DNA of 45,490 nt from Granulosicoccus sp964437945 (GTDB lineage Bacteria; Pseudomonadota; Gammaproteobacteria; Granulosicoccales; Granulosicoccaceae), in NCBI GenBank assembly GCA_964437945.1, contig CAYTJF010000011.1, forward strand, positions 1 through 45,490. Direction: 5' to 3'. A program made the position numbers and the translations under genes. The notes under the pieces were generated by a model that was not told the origin of the DNA, searched no databases, and was given only the letters and a program-made list of their open reading frames with translations. Of this stretch, positions 1-8,087 are shown piece after piece. The stretch's first letter is position 1. Every line of letters begins with the position of its first letter.

Positions 1-508
1 TTCATTCGAGGCCTTTTTTGTTTATGGGGGAGGCGAACCCCCGGGTTCGACAAGCGAATTACGAACAGAAATACCAGCCGCAAGATTCGTAAACTTAACA
101 TCAGCTCGTTAGCTACCAGACTGGCTCTGAAAAGTGAGCATTTCAGCGACTCGATTGATCTGGCATAGATAGGTTTCTTAAAAAAACTGCTCTGCAGATT
201 GATCGAACATCATCGCATCGGGACTGGGCAAGTAGCGCTACAATTTCTTTATCATCAGCAGCTTAAAAATAAAATCGAGTTGTTTGTAAGGTAAGCATTT
301 ACTGCCAATAACAAGATACTCGAAACAGATAAGATTTCACGATAAAGGCCAGTGTGCGCATTAAATTACATAATCAATTTTCACTACTACATTGTTATTA
401 TTGCGAAATGTAAGTAAGTAAACATGCAGTTTCAGTTGAGTAGAACATGACAAAGGTTAGCCTACTATAATTCAGGCACTTGTTCATACGGCTACTGTGT
501 GCTGGACA
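1..508. other. Intergenic stretch with small hairpins, no gene seen
   Basis: No convincing coding sequence or RNA gene is visible. A G5/C5 hairpin lies at 26-42 (loop of 7), flanked by complementary ATTCG (4-8) and CGAAT (55-59), so the left edge may be part of a folded RNA or a terminator of a gene outside the window. Other inverted pairs are TTACGAA/TTCGTAA (59-65 and 86-92) and CTGAAA/TTTCAG (127-132 and 141-146). The A+T-rich part from about 360 probably carries the promoter of the small gene at 509. Confidence 0.4.
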
Positions 509-661
509 ATGAAAGAGCATAAACTCATTGAACTGCTTATGCGCGGCGGGTGGCCCGTACTCATTATTGCCGCTTTTCTGTGGCTTCGCGACAGAATTTG
601 GTTCTACCCAGCGGTCGTTGTTTCCGTGGTTGGCTTAATTATCTGGTTTTATGTCAAGTAA
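509..661 (+). CDS. Small two-helix membrane protein (50 aa), unknown function
   Basis: The ORF starts at ATG 509 and ends at TAA 659-661. It begins MKEHKLIELLMRGGWP and consists almost entirely of two hydrophobic helices (about residues 15-26 and 31-48) separated by the charged turn LRDRI, ending FYVK. The layout is that of a small inner-membrane protein with both ends probably cytoplasmic. It is followed 40 nt later by a strong hairpin terminator at 701-735, which supports real transcription in this direction. No ribosome-binding site is obvious. I do not recognise a family. An overlapping 80-aa reading frame (550-792) runs through the terminator and is unlikely to be real. Confidence 0.55.
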   Translation: MKEHKLIELLMRGGWPVLIIAAFLWLRDRIWFYPAVVVSVVGLIIWFYVK

Positions 662-700
662 GTCATAAACGAAATTTGCGATCACTTGGCAACGAAACGA

Positions 701-735
701 CACAAACCAGCCCACATTGCGCGGGCTTTTTTGTG
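701..735. terminator. Hairpin terminator, probably bidirectional
   Basis: CACAAA-cc-AGCCC pairs with GGGCT-tt-TTTGTG around a short loop, giving a two-part stem with T-runs on the plus side and A-runs on the other. It lies between the small plus-strand gene ending at 661 and the 3' end of the minus-strand gene at 839, so it can stop both. Confidence 0.7.
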
Positions 736-838
736 TTCGAGGAAAAGTATTTACCCGACTTCTTAGGCTTTTTCTCTAACACTGTATTTTGAAAATTAAA
801 TTAAGTGCTGTGTTCAACTACAAGGGATCATCGAAGGT

Positions 839-2506
839 TTAAAAGGCTGTGTTCGGCGTTCGCAACCAAACCTCAACCCGGCGATTGCGGGCTCGACCCT
901 GTTCAGTGTCGTTGCAAGATAATGGCAATAACTCGCCGTAGCTGAGTGGAACAACCGTCGATTTCTGTAAGGTGTCTTCATCCAAAGCTTCCGACAATAT
1001 TTCCTGTACCGCCTGAGCGCGTGCCAGAGCAATTGAGGTATTGCGAATTCGGCCACCCTCTGAGTCAGCAAAACCGACAAGCAGCAATTCGAGTCCGTCA
1101 AATTCTCCTGCTGTCATGCGAACAGCCAGATCTTCAATGTTACGTACAGATTCAACATCCAAAATGCTTGATCCAGAGTTGAAGCGAAAAGACAAACTCA
1201 AGCGATCAGCACTGCGCAGTTGTTGCGTCATGTCACGGAATTGAAGGCCATTAAACTCCGGTTCAGCCGCCGCTGTATGCACAAGCATCAAGCCCATATC
1301 CTGTAGTCGCATCCGCTCGGGCTCATGGTCGACAAAGTGGCTTTCTTTTACATATGGCTGAGCATCGCTGGTCTGGGCCCAATCAAGAAATGCTTTTGCT
1401 TCAGGATGAATTCGTCCTGGTAATGTGTACGCGTACAGACGACGCGACATTACATATCCTTCTATCTTTATTCGAAAATCAGTCGGTGAGGACAATAGAC
1501 CACATTCTCCTCGTATATCCAGTACATTGACGTCGTTGGTGCGTGCCAGCCAACGGCCAACGTACCCTATACCACCAGGATCGGCTTTAACAGCGTCGAC
1601 CATCGCCTGATAGGCACTCCAACGAGTCACTTCTACCGTCTCATCGCTATTGTTTGGTCGCACAAGAGAGTCCAGCAAAACAGCCCTATCCCCCGAACTC
1701 TCTCCAAAAGAGTTAACGCTGATTGGGACATCACCACCACCAAACTCAAGCCAGTTTGTCACTTCGCCCGACCAAATACGCGCAACATCCAGCGAACTCA
1801 AATTTTGCACTGGATTATCCGGATGTGTAATAAGTGCAATACCATCCACACCCAATACTGTCTCGTTCTCGGTATCTCGTAAGTCGGAAATATCTGCAGC
1901 GGCAAGCGCTTCTAAATCACTGTCTTTTATGCGCCGATCAGCAACGCCAATTGCGGCGACGCCATCAGCAAGTGCGGGAAAAGCACTGCCTGATCCACGG
2001 GTTTGCAAATCGATCTGCGCGCGCAGCGTTCCGTCGGCATTGAGAATACGCACTATGCGTTCAGCATCTATATCGGTAGATTCTATTTCGATGGTGGCGT
2101 TTATCGATTCCGCATAGCCTTTAAGAAGATTCGGGATGAGTGTTGTGCCAACAGTACGAGAACCATAGATTCCAAATTCAGGACCGTATTCAACAATCTC
2201 GGGGCACGCCAGGCCGTCACAATCGACACTGTTCACACTCAAACGCACTTTGCCGATGATTTCAGTCTGAACCTCATAAAACTCGCCATCAAAGCCAATG
2301 AGATTGCCAGAGATAGATAGCAAACCATCCTTTGATTTGAGCTCTACCGGCGCGATTTGCTCGGGCGCAGTTTCCTCTTCGCTCGTACTTTGCTGAGCAA
2401 CTACCGAAGTGCTAAAAATAGCGACAATTACATAAATGAGAAGACCTATTAAAGTCGAACCAAAGTAAGTCGGTCCAATGTACGTGCGCGAATTTTCTAC
2501 AATCAT
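839..2506 (-). CDS. Periplasmic PstS-like substrate-binding domain fused to an OmpA peptidoglycan-binding domain
   Basis: A 555-aa exported protein. Residues 1-38 form a signal peptide or anchor ending VVA-QQS. A small region with CDGLAC (about 96-101) precedes a type II periplasmic-binding fold of the phosphate-binding-like class (about 110-400). It starts YGSRTVGTTLIPNLLKGY and includes a PGGIGYVG segment typical of PstS relatives. The C-terminal 110 residues are an OmpA-like domain, with VGFADSEG, a following NTSIALARAQAV helix and the closing ARNRRVEVWLR. OmpA domains hold peptidoglycan, so the binding domain is likely tethered to the cell wall. No transporter genes adjoin it, which argues for sensing or wall-associated binding rather than classical ABC import. 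The ligand may be phosphate but cannot be read from sequence. Start ATG 2506. Confidence 0.8.
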   Translation of the reverse strand: MIVENSRTYIGPTYFGSTLIGLLIYVIVAIFSTSVVAQQSTSEEETAPEQIAPVELKSKDGLLSISGNLIGFDGEFYEVQTEIIGKVRLSVNSVDCDGLACPEIVEYGPEFGIYGSRTVGTTLIPNLLKGYAESINATIEIESTDIDAERIVRILNADGTLRAQIDLQTRGSGSAFPALADGVAAIGVADRRIKDSDLEALAAADISDLRDTENETVLGVDGIALITHPDNPVQNLSSLDVARIWSGEVTNWLEFGGGDVPISVNSFGESSGDRAVLLDSLVRPNNSDETVEVTRWSAYQAMVDAVKADPGGIGYVGRWLARTNDVNVLDIRGECGLLSSPTDFRIKIEGYVMSRRLYAYTLPGRIHPEAKAFLDWAQTSDAQPYVKESHFVDHEPERMRLQDMGLMLVHTAAAEPEFNGLQFRDMTQQLRSADRLSLSFRFNSGSSILDVESVRNIEDLAVRMTAGEFDGLELLLVGFADSEGGRIRNTSIALARAQAVQEILSEALDEDTLQKSTVVPLSYGELLPLSCNDTEQGRARNRRVEVWLRTPNTAF

Positions 2507-3023
2507 GTTCCCTCAAAGGCGGGCATCAACCACGGGTCGGTATTAGCCACAAATCGCCGGATTAAACTCCAAAGTCAGAAATAATACATCATAATGTTTT
2601 GTGGGCCAAATCAATGTTTATTTGGCAAATTTTCTCGCCCAATATCGATGACTAGCCCTGATCAGGAAGACCAGACTGTTTGTTGGCAGTAAATCCATTC
2701 GTAACATATGGTTCCGTAGAGCTGTTAACCCAATATCAACATAATGTAATTTGAACGAATCGATTTTTAATATCTGCAGTTGAACTGCGGACTAATCACT
2801 CAAGTATCAATTCGATTGTTCCAATTCTAAATTTTGGTTACGTACTAACCAAATAGGCTATTAGCTAAATAATTTATTCACAAGCAAGATTACATTATTA
2901 CCCGCATGTGTTTTACCGCGTATGTTTTATATTGTGCAGCGGAGCTGCTGCGCTTACCCTAGTACTGATTGAAGGAGTACTGATTGACGAAACTCTTGCG
3001 TCGTCACGTGCCAGCCTTATTGC
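2507..3023. other. A+T-rich intergenic region with palindrome and 15-nt tandem duplication
   Basis: This lies between the desaturase 3' end and the start of the PBP-OmpA gene (both minus strand) and should hold the latter's promoter. Visible structures are the inverted repeat TTGGTTA-cgtac-TAACCAA at 2834-2852, a possible operator; a GCAGC-gga-GCTGC hairpin at 2936-2948, a candidate weak terminator; and the direct duplication of AGTACTGATTGA at 2961-2972 and 2976-2987. No ORF worth reporting. Confidence 0.5.
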
Positions 3024-3944
3024 TTACAACGGCTTTTTGTTATGCAACACCTGCCTCGCATAGCGGACATTGAAGCTTGTGTAGCTGGTATCAACTTCCA
3101 CCAAATAGGGCTGCATCAGTCGATGCAACTTGGGAAGTTGATGAAATGGCACACTGGGGTAAACATGGTGCTCTGCGTGATACGGCATATTCCAGGTAAA
3201 CCACCGTACTACCGGACTGGTTAAAACTGTTCTGGTATTCGCCAGCATGTTAGAACTTGCCTTGCAGCCGGTATGTTCGGCTAACAAATACAATCGCAAT
3301 ATGGGTTGACCCAAAAACAAAGGGATAATCCAAACATAAAGTAACACTGCACTACCCAGCCAAATGCTTATAACAAACAATACCGCATAACCGCCAAGCA
3401 TCATTAGCATTTCCAATCGAGCGCTGGCTTGATATTTCTGGTTCATGTAGGGCTTGCGCACGGATTGATACAAAGATTGTATTAACAACAAAATCGCATC
3501 GCGCCAAACCATTACACCACTTACATGCGCTAACCATTGAAACAAACTTGAGGGTTTTTCAACTAGTAACTCAGGGTCTTTGTCGAGTTGTTGAGTGTAT
3601 CGATGATGGGCGTGATGAAAGTGGCGAAACCAAATAGCTGGCATGAACAACGCAAAGCCGCAAACATGTGCAAAAAAGCGATTTAGCCAGCGTTGCTGGA
3701 AAACCGTGTCATGAATACACTCGTGCATCAAATGAAACAGACTGATTAGCAATACGCCCTGAACCATCAACCAAAGTGGTAAAAATGGAGTACGCAGAAC
3801 AACTGCGGTGACACAAACCAGGGTGCACACTGACCATACACCTAGTCGTAACACAGCATGCCGGTTATTACGTTGAGTTAAGGACTGTCGCTGCTCACTG
3901 GACAGTGATTTCAGAAAAGCGCGGTGTTCCACGGTAAAATCCAT
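3024..3944 (-). CDS. Membrane fatty-acid desaturase family protein
   Basis: A 306-aa integral membrane di-iron oxygenase/desaturase. All three histidine clusters are present: HECIH (74-78), HFHHAHH (108-114) and HAEHH (256-260). Hydrophobic helices lie at about 35-72, 92-105 and 180-220. The family inserts double bonds into, or hydroxylates or oxidises, acyl chains and carotenoid-like lipids. The spacing resembles fatty-acid desaturases and related ketolases, so the substrate is not decided. The start is odd: ATG 3944 directly abuts the T-run of a strong terminator hairpin (3947-3979), leaving no room for a ribosome-binding site. Either translation is controlled by that hairpin, the message is leaderless from a nearby start, or a downstream start is used. 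Confidence 0.82.
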   Translation of the reverse strand: MDFTVEHRAFLKSLSSEQRQSLTQRNNRHAVLRLGVWSVCTLVCVTAVVLRTPFLPLWLMVQGVLLISLFHLMHECIHDTVFQQRWLNRFFAHVCGFALFMPAIWFRHFHHAHHRYTQQLDKDPELLVEKPSSLFQWLAHVSGVMVWRDAILLLIQSLYQSVRKPYMNQKYQASARLEMLMMLGGYAVLFVISIWLGSAVLLYVWIIPLFLGQPILRLYLLAEHTGCKASSNMLANTRTVLTSPVVRWFTWNMPYHAEHHVYPSVPFHQLPKLHRLMQPYLVEVDTSYTSFNVRYARQVLHNKKPL

Positions 3945-3946
3945 AA

Positions 3947-3979
3947 AAAAGGGCCACCCTGATACAGCGTGGCCCTTTT
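3947..3979 (-). terminator. Strong hairpin terminator between aqpZ and the desaturase
   Basis: AAAAGGGCCAC at 3947-3957 is perfectly complementary to GTGGCCCTTTT at 3969-3979, giving an 11-bp stem with an 11-nt loop and U-runs in either direction. It ends aqpZ transcripts (67 nt past that stop codon). Because it touches the desaturase start codon it could also act as an attenuator for that gene. Confidence 0.85.
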
Positions 3980-4045
3980 GATCTCAGCCTTGATTACAAG
4001 ACTACGTTCAGCTGAATAAAAATCAGCTAACGGCTAGGTTACCTA

Positions 4046-4810
4046 TTATGCGTCAGGCAAATGATCGTTGCTGATCATGCCGCGATAGATAAGTGCACCA
4101 ATGATACCACCAGCAATCGGTGCGGCCCAGAATAGCCACAGCTGAGTTACTGGTGCATTGACTGCACCCATACCACCGTCACCGAATACGAATGCGATAA
4201 CAGCATTGGCTGTTGAACGTGCAGGATTTACACTGGTGTTAGATACAGGAATACTGACCAGGTGAATAAGAGTAAGGCCAAGACCGATGGCCAAACCACC
4301 CATGGCAGGAGCAGCCTTTTTCGCTGTTGCACCCATGATAATGATAAGGAATACAGCAGTCAGAACCACTTCGGCAACAATAACGGCCAACATCGAATAA
4401 CCACCAGGTGAATACTCACCAAAACCATTGGTTGCAAATGTTCCGGCACCGTCGGCAATAGCGAAGCCATCTTGGCCAGAAGCGATAAGATAGATTACGT
4501 AAGCACCCAATACACCGCCGATAACCTGGGCAATGATGTAACCAGGAGCGTGGGCAGCTGAAAAACGACCACCGAATGTAAGTCCTAGCGTTACCGCCGG
4601 ATTGAAATGACCGCCAGATACGTGACCAACAGCATATGCGCCTGTTACCACGGTTAAACCAAACGCCAAACTAACGCCAACGAAACCAATACCCAAACTG
4701 GCTCCAGCATCGTTGTTACCGACGCCTGCAGCAAGAACCGCTGCACCGCAGCCGCCTAATACCAACCAGAACGTTCCGAAAACTTCGGCTAAGAGTGCTC
4801 TGCCCATCAT
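4046..4810 (-). CDS. aqpZ: Aquaporin Z (water channel)
   Basis: A 254-aa six-helix major intrinsic protein. The two half-helix motifs are NPA at 70-72 (GGHFNPAVTLG) and NPA at 195-197 (TSVNPARSTANAV). Arg198 and the upstream IHLVSIPVSNTS segment match the water-selective AqpZ filter rather than the wider glycerol facilitator. The protein passively moves water across the inner membrane, aiding osmotic adjustment. The start is well supported: AGGAG lies about 12 nt upstream of ATG 4810. The gene is transcribed alone and ends at the terminator at 3947-3979. Confidence 0.93.
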   Translation of the reverse strand: MMGRALLAEVFGTFWLVLGGCGAAVLAAGVGNNDAGASLGIGFVGVSLAFGLTVVTGAYAVGHVSGGHFNPAVTLGLTFGGRFSAAHAPGYIIAQVIGGVLGAYVIYLIASGQDGFAIADGAGTFATNGFGEYSPGGYSMLAVIVAEVVLTAVFLIIIMGATAKKAAPAMGGLAIGLGLTLIHLVSIPVSNTSVNPARSTANAVIAFVFGDGGMGAVNAPVTQLWLFWAAPIAGGIIGALIYRGMISNDHLPDA

Positions 4811-5271
4811 AATAAAATAACTCCTACTTATAATTCGTTAACTTAACAAAGTGAAATTCGTATTCTTATATTTAAATCGATCAAGTGCATGGATCTTTCA
4901 TTCTATTATCCATTCTATTATCCATTCTATAAACCTGAACTCGCACTTGGCTGCGGTAGTGTATACGCTTACGTCAGCTAGTCGATTAGAAACCGAGCAT
5001 TTGCTAGGTGTCAAACAATTGCCATGCATGTGCAACTAATGTTTTACATTACCCGGTTGTCACGCGTGCGAGAGTATTACAGCTACGTCCTTTACGGTGT
5101 GTATCTTATTGTGAAATAGGCCAATTTTTACATCGCTTTGCAAAGCATTGTTCAATAATCAGACGATATGCTCGATAAAAAAAATTTTTTTTCAATTCGA
5201 CATTTTCAACTGCCAAGTCAATACATAAGCTTTTCTACAAAACCACTCGACATATCCTAGACATAATCATT
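4811..5271. other. Divergent intergenic region with 12-nt tandem repeat and A8T8 tract
   Basis: This separates aqpZ (minus) from the DUF1643 gene (plus) and should contain both promoters. A 12-nt unit (CATTCTATTATC) is repeated in tandem about 2.5 times near 4899-4932, on the aqpZ side. A perfect A8T8 tract (5177-5192), expected to be intrinsically bent, lies about 80 nt before the DUF1643 start. A 62-aa frame at 4851-5039 runs through the repeats and looks like chance. Confidence 0.5.
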
Positions 5272-5745
5272 ATGTTCAAGAACGCAATCCTGTCGTCATG
5301 CAAACGTTATCGTTATCAACTCGAACGTAGCTGGTCTGTGCAAACATCACGCCAATCAACTGTTGTTTTCATTGGTCTAAATCCGTCCACAGCGGATGCA
5401 ACTGATGATGATCCCACGATCAGAAAATGCATTGCCTATGCACAGGCATGGCAGTTCAAAAAACTCTTCATGGTAAATCTGTTTGCTTGGCGCGCAACCA
5501 ATCCAAATGAGTTACTGGAGGCAAAGAACCCGGTGGGGAATTTGAATGACGGGTACCTGGATGATGCGGTATTGCGCAGCGCTCTTGTGGTCGCTTGTTG
5601 GGGCGAACACGGCAGCATCATGAACCGATCTGATGATCTGCAAGCACGATACCCGCGGCAACTAATGTGCTTGAAAACCAATCAATCCGGTGAGCCCACC
5701 CACCCGCTTTATCTGCCAGCGACCCTCACACCTGTAAAGCTTTAA
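5272..5745 (+). CDS. DUF1643 domain protein
   Basis: A 157-aa soluble protein. The conserved DUF1643 core starts at about residue 30 with VVFIGLNPSTADATDDDPTIRKC, written here only as its hallmarks GLNPSTA and DDPT, followed by MVNLFAWRATNP and a VVACWGEHG segment, then CLKTNQSGEPTHPLYLP. The length is typical of the family. Function is unknown; the GLNPS motif recalls the uracil-DNA-glycosylase-like fold, which is only an analogy. ATG 5272 has no clear ribosome-binding site. The next ORF starts 8 nt after its stop, so they are probably co-transcribed. Confidence 0.85.
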   Translation: MFKNAILSSCKRYRYQLERSWSVQTSRQSTVVFIGLNPSTADATDDDPTIRKCIAYAQAWQFKKLFMVNLFAWRATNPNELLEAKNPVGNLNDGYLDDAVLRSALVVACWGEHGSIMNRSDDLQARYPRQLMCLKTNQSGEPTHPLYLPATLTPVKL

Positions 5746-5753
5746 AATAAGGC

Positions 5754-6206
5754 ATGAAAGTGTGTTCCGGTACTCTTCTAGTACTGGTGTTGTCACTGCT
5801 GGTTAGCGCACTCGCGTTAGCCAGCTTGACTGTAGGCAGCGTTAGCGGTGCTGCATTAGGCGCGGCCTCCATTTTCTACTTTTCCAGCGCGATTTGGCAC
5901 ACCCAGCTGATTCCTATAGCTGGCATGGCAGGTTCTTTAATCGCTACCTTGCTCGTGTATTTGCTGGCGGGTCGTAGCGTTGGTATCACAACATTGATTC
6001 TGGCAGGTGTAGCTGTGAATGCACTGGCAGCACGGTATTGTGATCGGTTGTATCTGCCGGATCGGGGGGAATTAAAAGCCGAGGGTAACGCCACGACTGT
6101 TCTGAGTAACACTAATATTCGAGAAGTTTTCGGCGTCGATGTCATCACGGATTGCGAAGTTATTCCATGGACAGTCCCACATAAATTAGTCACTAATGCG
6201 AATTAG
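5754..6206 (+). pseudogene. Collapsed iron/haem/B12-type ABC importer: FecCD permease pieces fused to an ATPase C-terminus
   Basis: A 150-aa ORF reads as three pieces of a FecCD/BtuC-BtuD-type importer joined in frame. Residues 1-30 resemble the first permease helix, ending LTVGSV. Residues 31-91 resume inside the permease at the SGAALGAA region and continue through two helices to LAGVAVNALA. From about 92, RYCDRLYL..RGELKAEG and NIREVFGVDV match the tail of the partner ATPase after its H-loop, where family members read NLAARYCDR and REVFGV. About 90 permease residues, the permease C-terminus and most of the ATPase are missing. The joins are near nt 5844 and 6024-6032. It cannot work as a transporter. 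The assignment rests on recognised family patterns and was not searched. Confidence 0.65.
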
Positions 6207-6235
6207 CCGCCGAGGCACGTAGACGCACATACAAT

Positions 6236-8029
6236 TTAAGCCGCTTTACGTTTTTGCTCGAGCAGCAGTTGTAAAAACTCATTATCCGGCACGGGTTTAC
6301 TGCACAGGTAACCCTGATACTCCTCACAGCGCAACGCCCTTATATGTTCCAATTGATGATGAGTTTCAATGCCTTCAGCTACAACCGTTAATCCCAGATC
6401 GTGGGCCAGCGAAATAACCGCTTTGACGATTGGCGTTTTATCTTCTGCATTGACAATCTCTTTTATGAACGATCGATCAATTTTCAGCTGATCGAGAGGG
6501 AATCGCTGCAAGTAGCTTAGTGACGAATAGCCAGTACCAAAATCGTCGATCGATATTTTTACACCCAATTTTTTTAACTGTTGCAACTTAACAATATTAG
6601 TCGCAGCGTTTTCCATAATCATATTCTCAGTGAGCTCTATGATTAAATGTTCAGGTGGTAATGCGCTGTCTTCCAGGGCTTTACTTACTATTTCCATAAA
6701 ATTCAATTCGTGCAATTGTCTTATAGATACATTCACGGCAATTTTAAATTCATCGTGCCCAAGCTCTCGCCATTCTTGAGCCGCCCGACATGATTCGCGC
6801 AAAACCCACTCACCAATTGACACTATCATGCCAGTGTCTTCTGCCAATGGAATAAAATTAACCGGTGATATAAGACCGAATTCAGGGTGTAACCAACGAG
6901 CTAATGCCTCTGCACCTATAATAACGCCAGTGTTCACGTCCACTTTCGCTTGAAACACAAGGAAAATTTCTCCATTCTCAACCGCCGTTCGCAAGCCATT
7001 TTCCATACTAAGCAACTCACGAGACTTTGCATCCATTTGCTCTGCGTAAAATGCAAATTGTGTATCCATGCGAGCTTTTGCATGCAGCATGGCAGTCTCG
7101 GCATCGTTGATCAGGCTTTCAATGCTGGTGGTTTGTGCAGTCAGTGTCGAAACACCGATGCTGATGTTCAGATAAATAGATTGATCATCAACGATGAAAG
7201 GCGCTTCAAGCGCCTCTACAAACTGATGCAGCAAATTGGTTAGCACCTCACAATACGACTGTGCACAAACAATTGGCATCATAATGGCGAATCGGTCACC
7301 ACCTACTCGAGCCACAGTAGATTTGATAACACTGGATAAATTTAAAGCACTGCCGGGTACTTTTTCAAATGTTTTTCGCAGACGTTCACTGAACGCCCAA
7401 AGCACGTCGTCACCACGATCGGGTCCAAGCGAGTCGTTTATAAACTTGAACCGATTGATATTGAATAATATCAAGGCTGCTTGATCATCACTGCTGGCAA
7501 CATGCTCCAGAGTTCTGGTTAGCTCTTTGGTAAACGACATTCTATTCGGCAAACCAGTCAATGCATCAAAATTCAGCATACGTTGCAGGTACGCCCTTGA
7601 TGAGAGCGTATTACGCATCCGCAGCGCTAATTCACTTGCATCTACTGGTTTGGATAGAAAGTCTGTCGCGCCTAATTGCAGCGCTTTTAGTTTGGTGTCT
7701 GCATCTTCAGAGGATGTGAGCACAATAACTGGAACGTTTTTGAATACTTGATCGAGCCGCATCTCTTTTAAGATGTCAAAACCAGTAACATCTGGCATTA
7801 CCAGATCAAGTAATACAACATCTGGCGATTCCGCTCGAATAGCTTCAATAGCAAGCTTTGAGTCTGATACTGAAATAAAGCGGTTATACCCTTCAGTTTC
7901 AAGATGAACCTGCAACACCTCCATGTTGAGCGGCTCATCATCAATCATCATGATTTTGGCTTTACCCATCAGTTGAGATGCTTGAGCAAGCACATCTTCA
8001 TTTGAAATTTGTTGGGTTAAATTGCTCAC
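6236..8029 (-). CDS. Response regulator REC-GGDEF(degenerate)-EAL, probable c-di-GMP phosphodiesterase
   Basis: A 597-aa cytoplasmic protein. REC (about 24-140) has the acidic pair DD30-31, phospho-acceptor Asp75 and K127. The GGDEF-like domain (about 150-330) reads GGDRF at 243-247, and the usual metal-binding Asp residues of the DxDxFK segment are Asn (FNINRFKFIND). Cyclase activity is therefore unlikely. The EAL domain (about 345-590) keeps EAL 374-376, IELTEN, DDFGTG 495-500, KID 516-518 and AEGIET, so hydrolysis of c-di-GMP is likely. It starts with GTG at 8029, 58 nt after the hybrid kinase gene, its presumed phosphodonor, and is last in the five-gene unit. Phosphorylation probably tunes c-di-GMP breakdown. 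Confidence 0.88.
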   Translation of the reverse strand: MSNLTQQISNEDVLAQASQLMGKAKIMMIDDEPLNMEVLQVHLETEGYNRFISVSDSKLAIEAIRAESPDVVLLDLVMPDVTGFDILKEMRLDQVFKNVPVIVLTSSEDADTKLKALQLGATDFLSKPVDASELALRMRNTLSSRAYLQRMLNFDALTGLPNRMSFTKELTRTLEHVASSDDQAALILFNINRFKFINDSLGPDRGDDVLWAFSERLRKTFEKVPGSALNLSSVIKSTVARVGGDRFAIMMPIVCAQSYCEVLTNLLHQFVEALEAPFIVDDQSIYLNISIGVSTLTAQTTSIESLINDAETAMLHAKARMDTQFAFYAEQMDAKSRELLSMENGLRTAVENGEIFLVFQAKVDVNTGVIIGAEALARWLHPEFGLISPVNFIPLAEDTGMIVSIGEWVLRESCRAAQEWRELGHDEFKIAVNVSIRQLHELNFMEIVSKALEDSALPPEHLIIELTENMIMENAATNIVKLQQLKKLGVKISIDDFGTGYSSLSYLQRFPLDQLKIDRSFIKEIVNAEDKTPIVKAVISLAHDLGLTVVAEGIETHHQLEHIRALRCEEYQGYLCSKPVPDNEFLQLLLEQKRKAA

Positions 8030-8087
8030 GTGTATTGATTATCTGCTGCTAATCTGCTCTATGAGTGTGCGGGAGTTGTGGTACATG

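Noticed and set aside
1..100. tRNA- or tmRNA-like GGGTTCGAC segment near the left edge
   Set aside because: No acceptor or anticodon stem can be folded, and no resume codon or tag sequence follows; only simple hairpins are seen.
550..792. 80-aa plus-strand frame
   Set aside because: It overlaps the better 509-661 ORF out of frame and runs straight through a terminator hairpin.
839..2506. Part of a pst phosphate transport operon
   Set aside because: No permease or ATPase genes adjoin, and the OmpA domain makes a free periplasmic shuttle unlikely.
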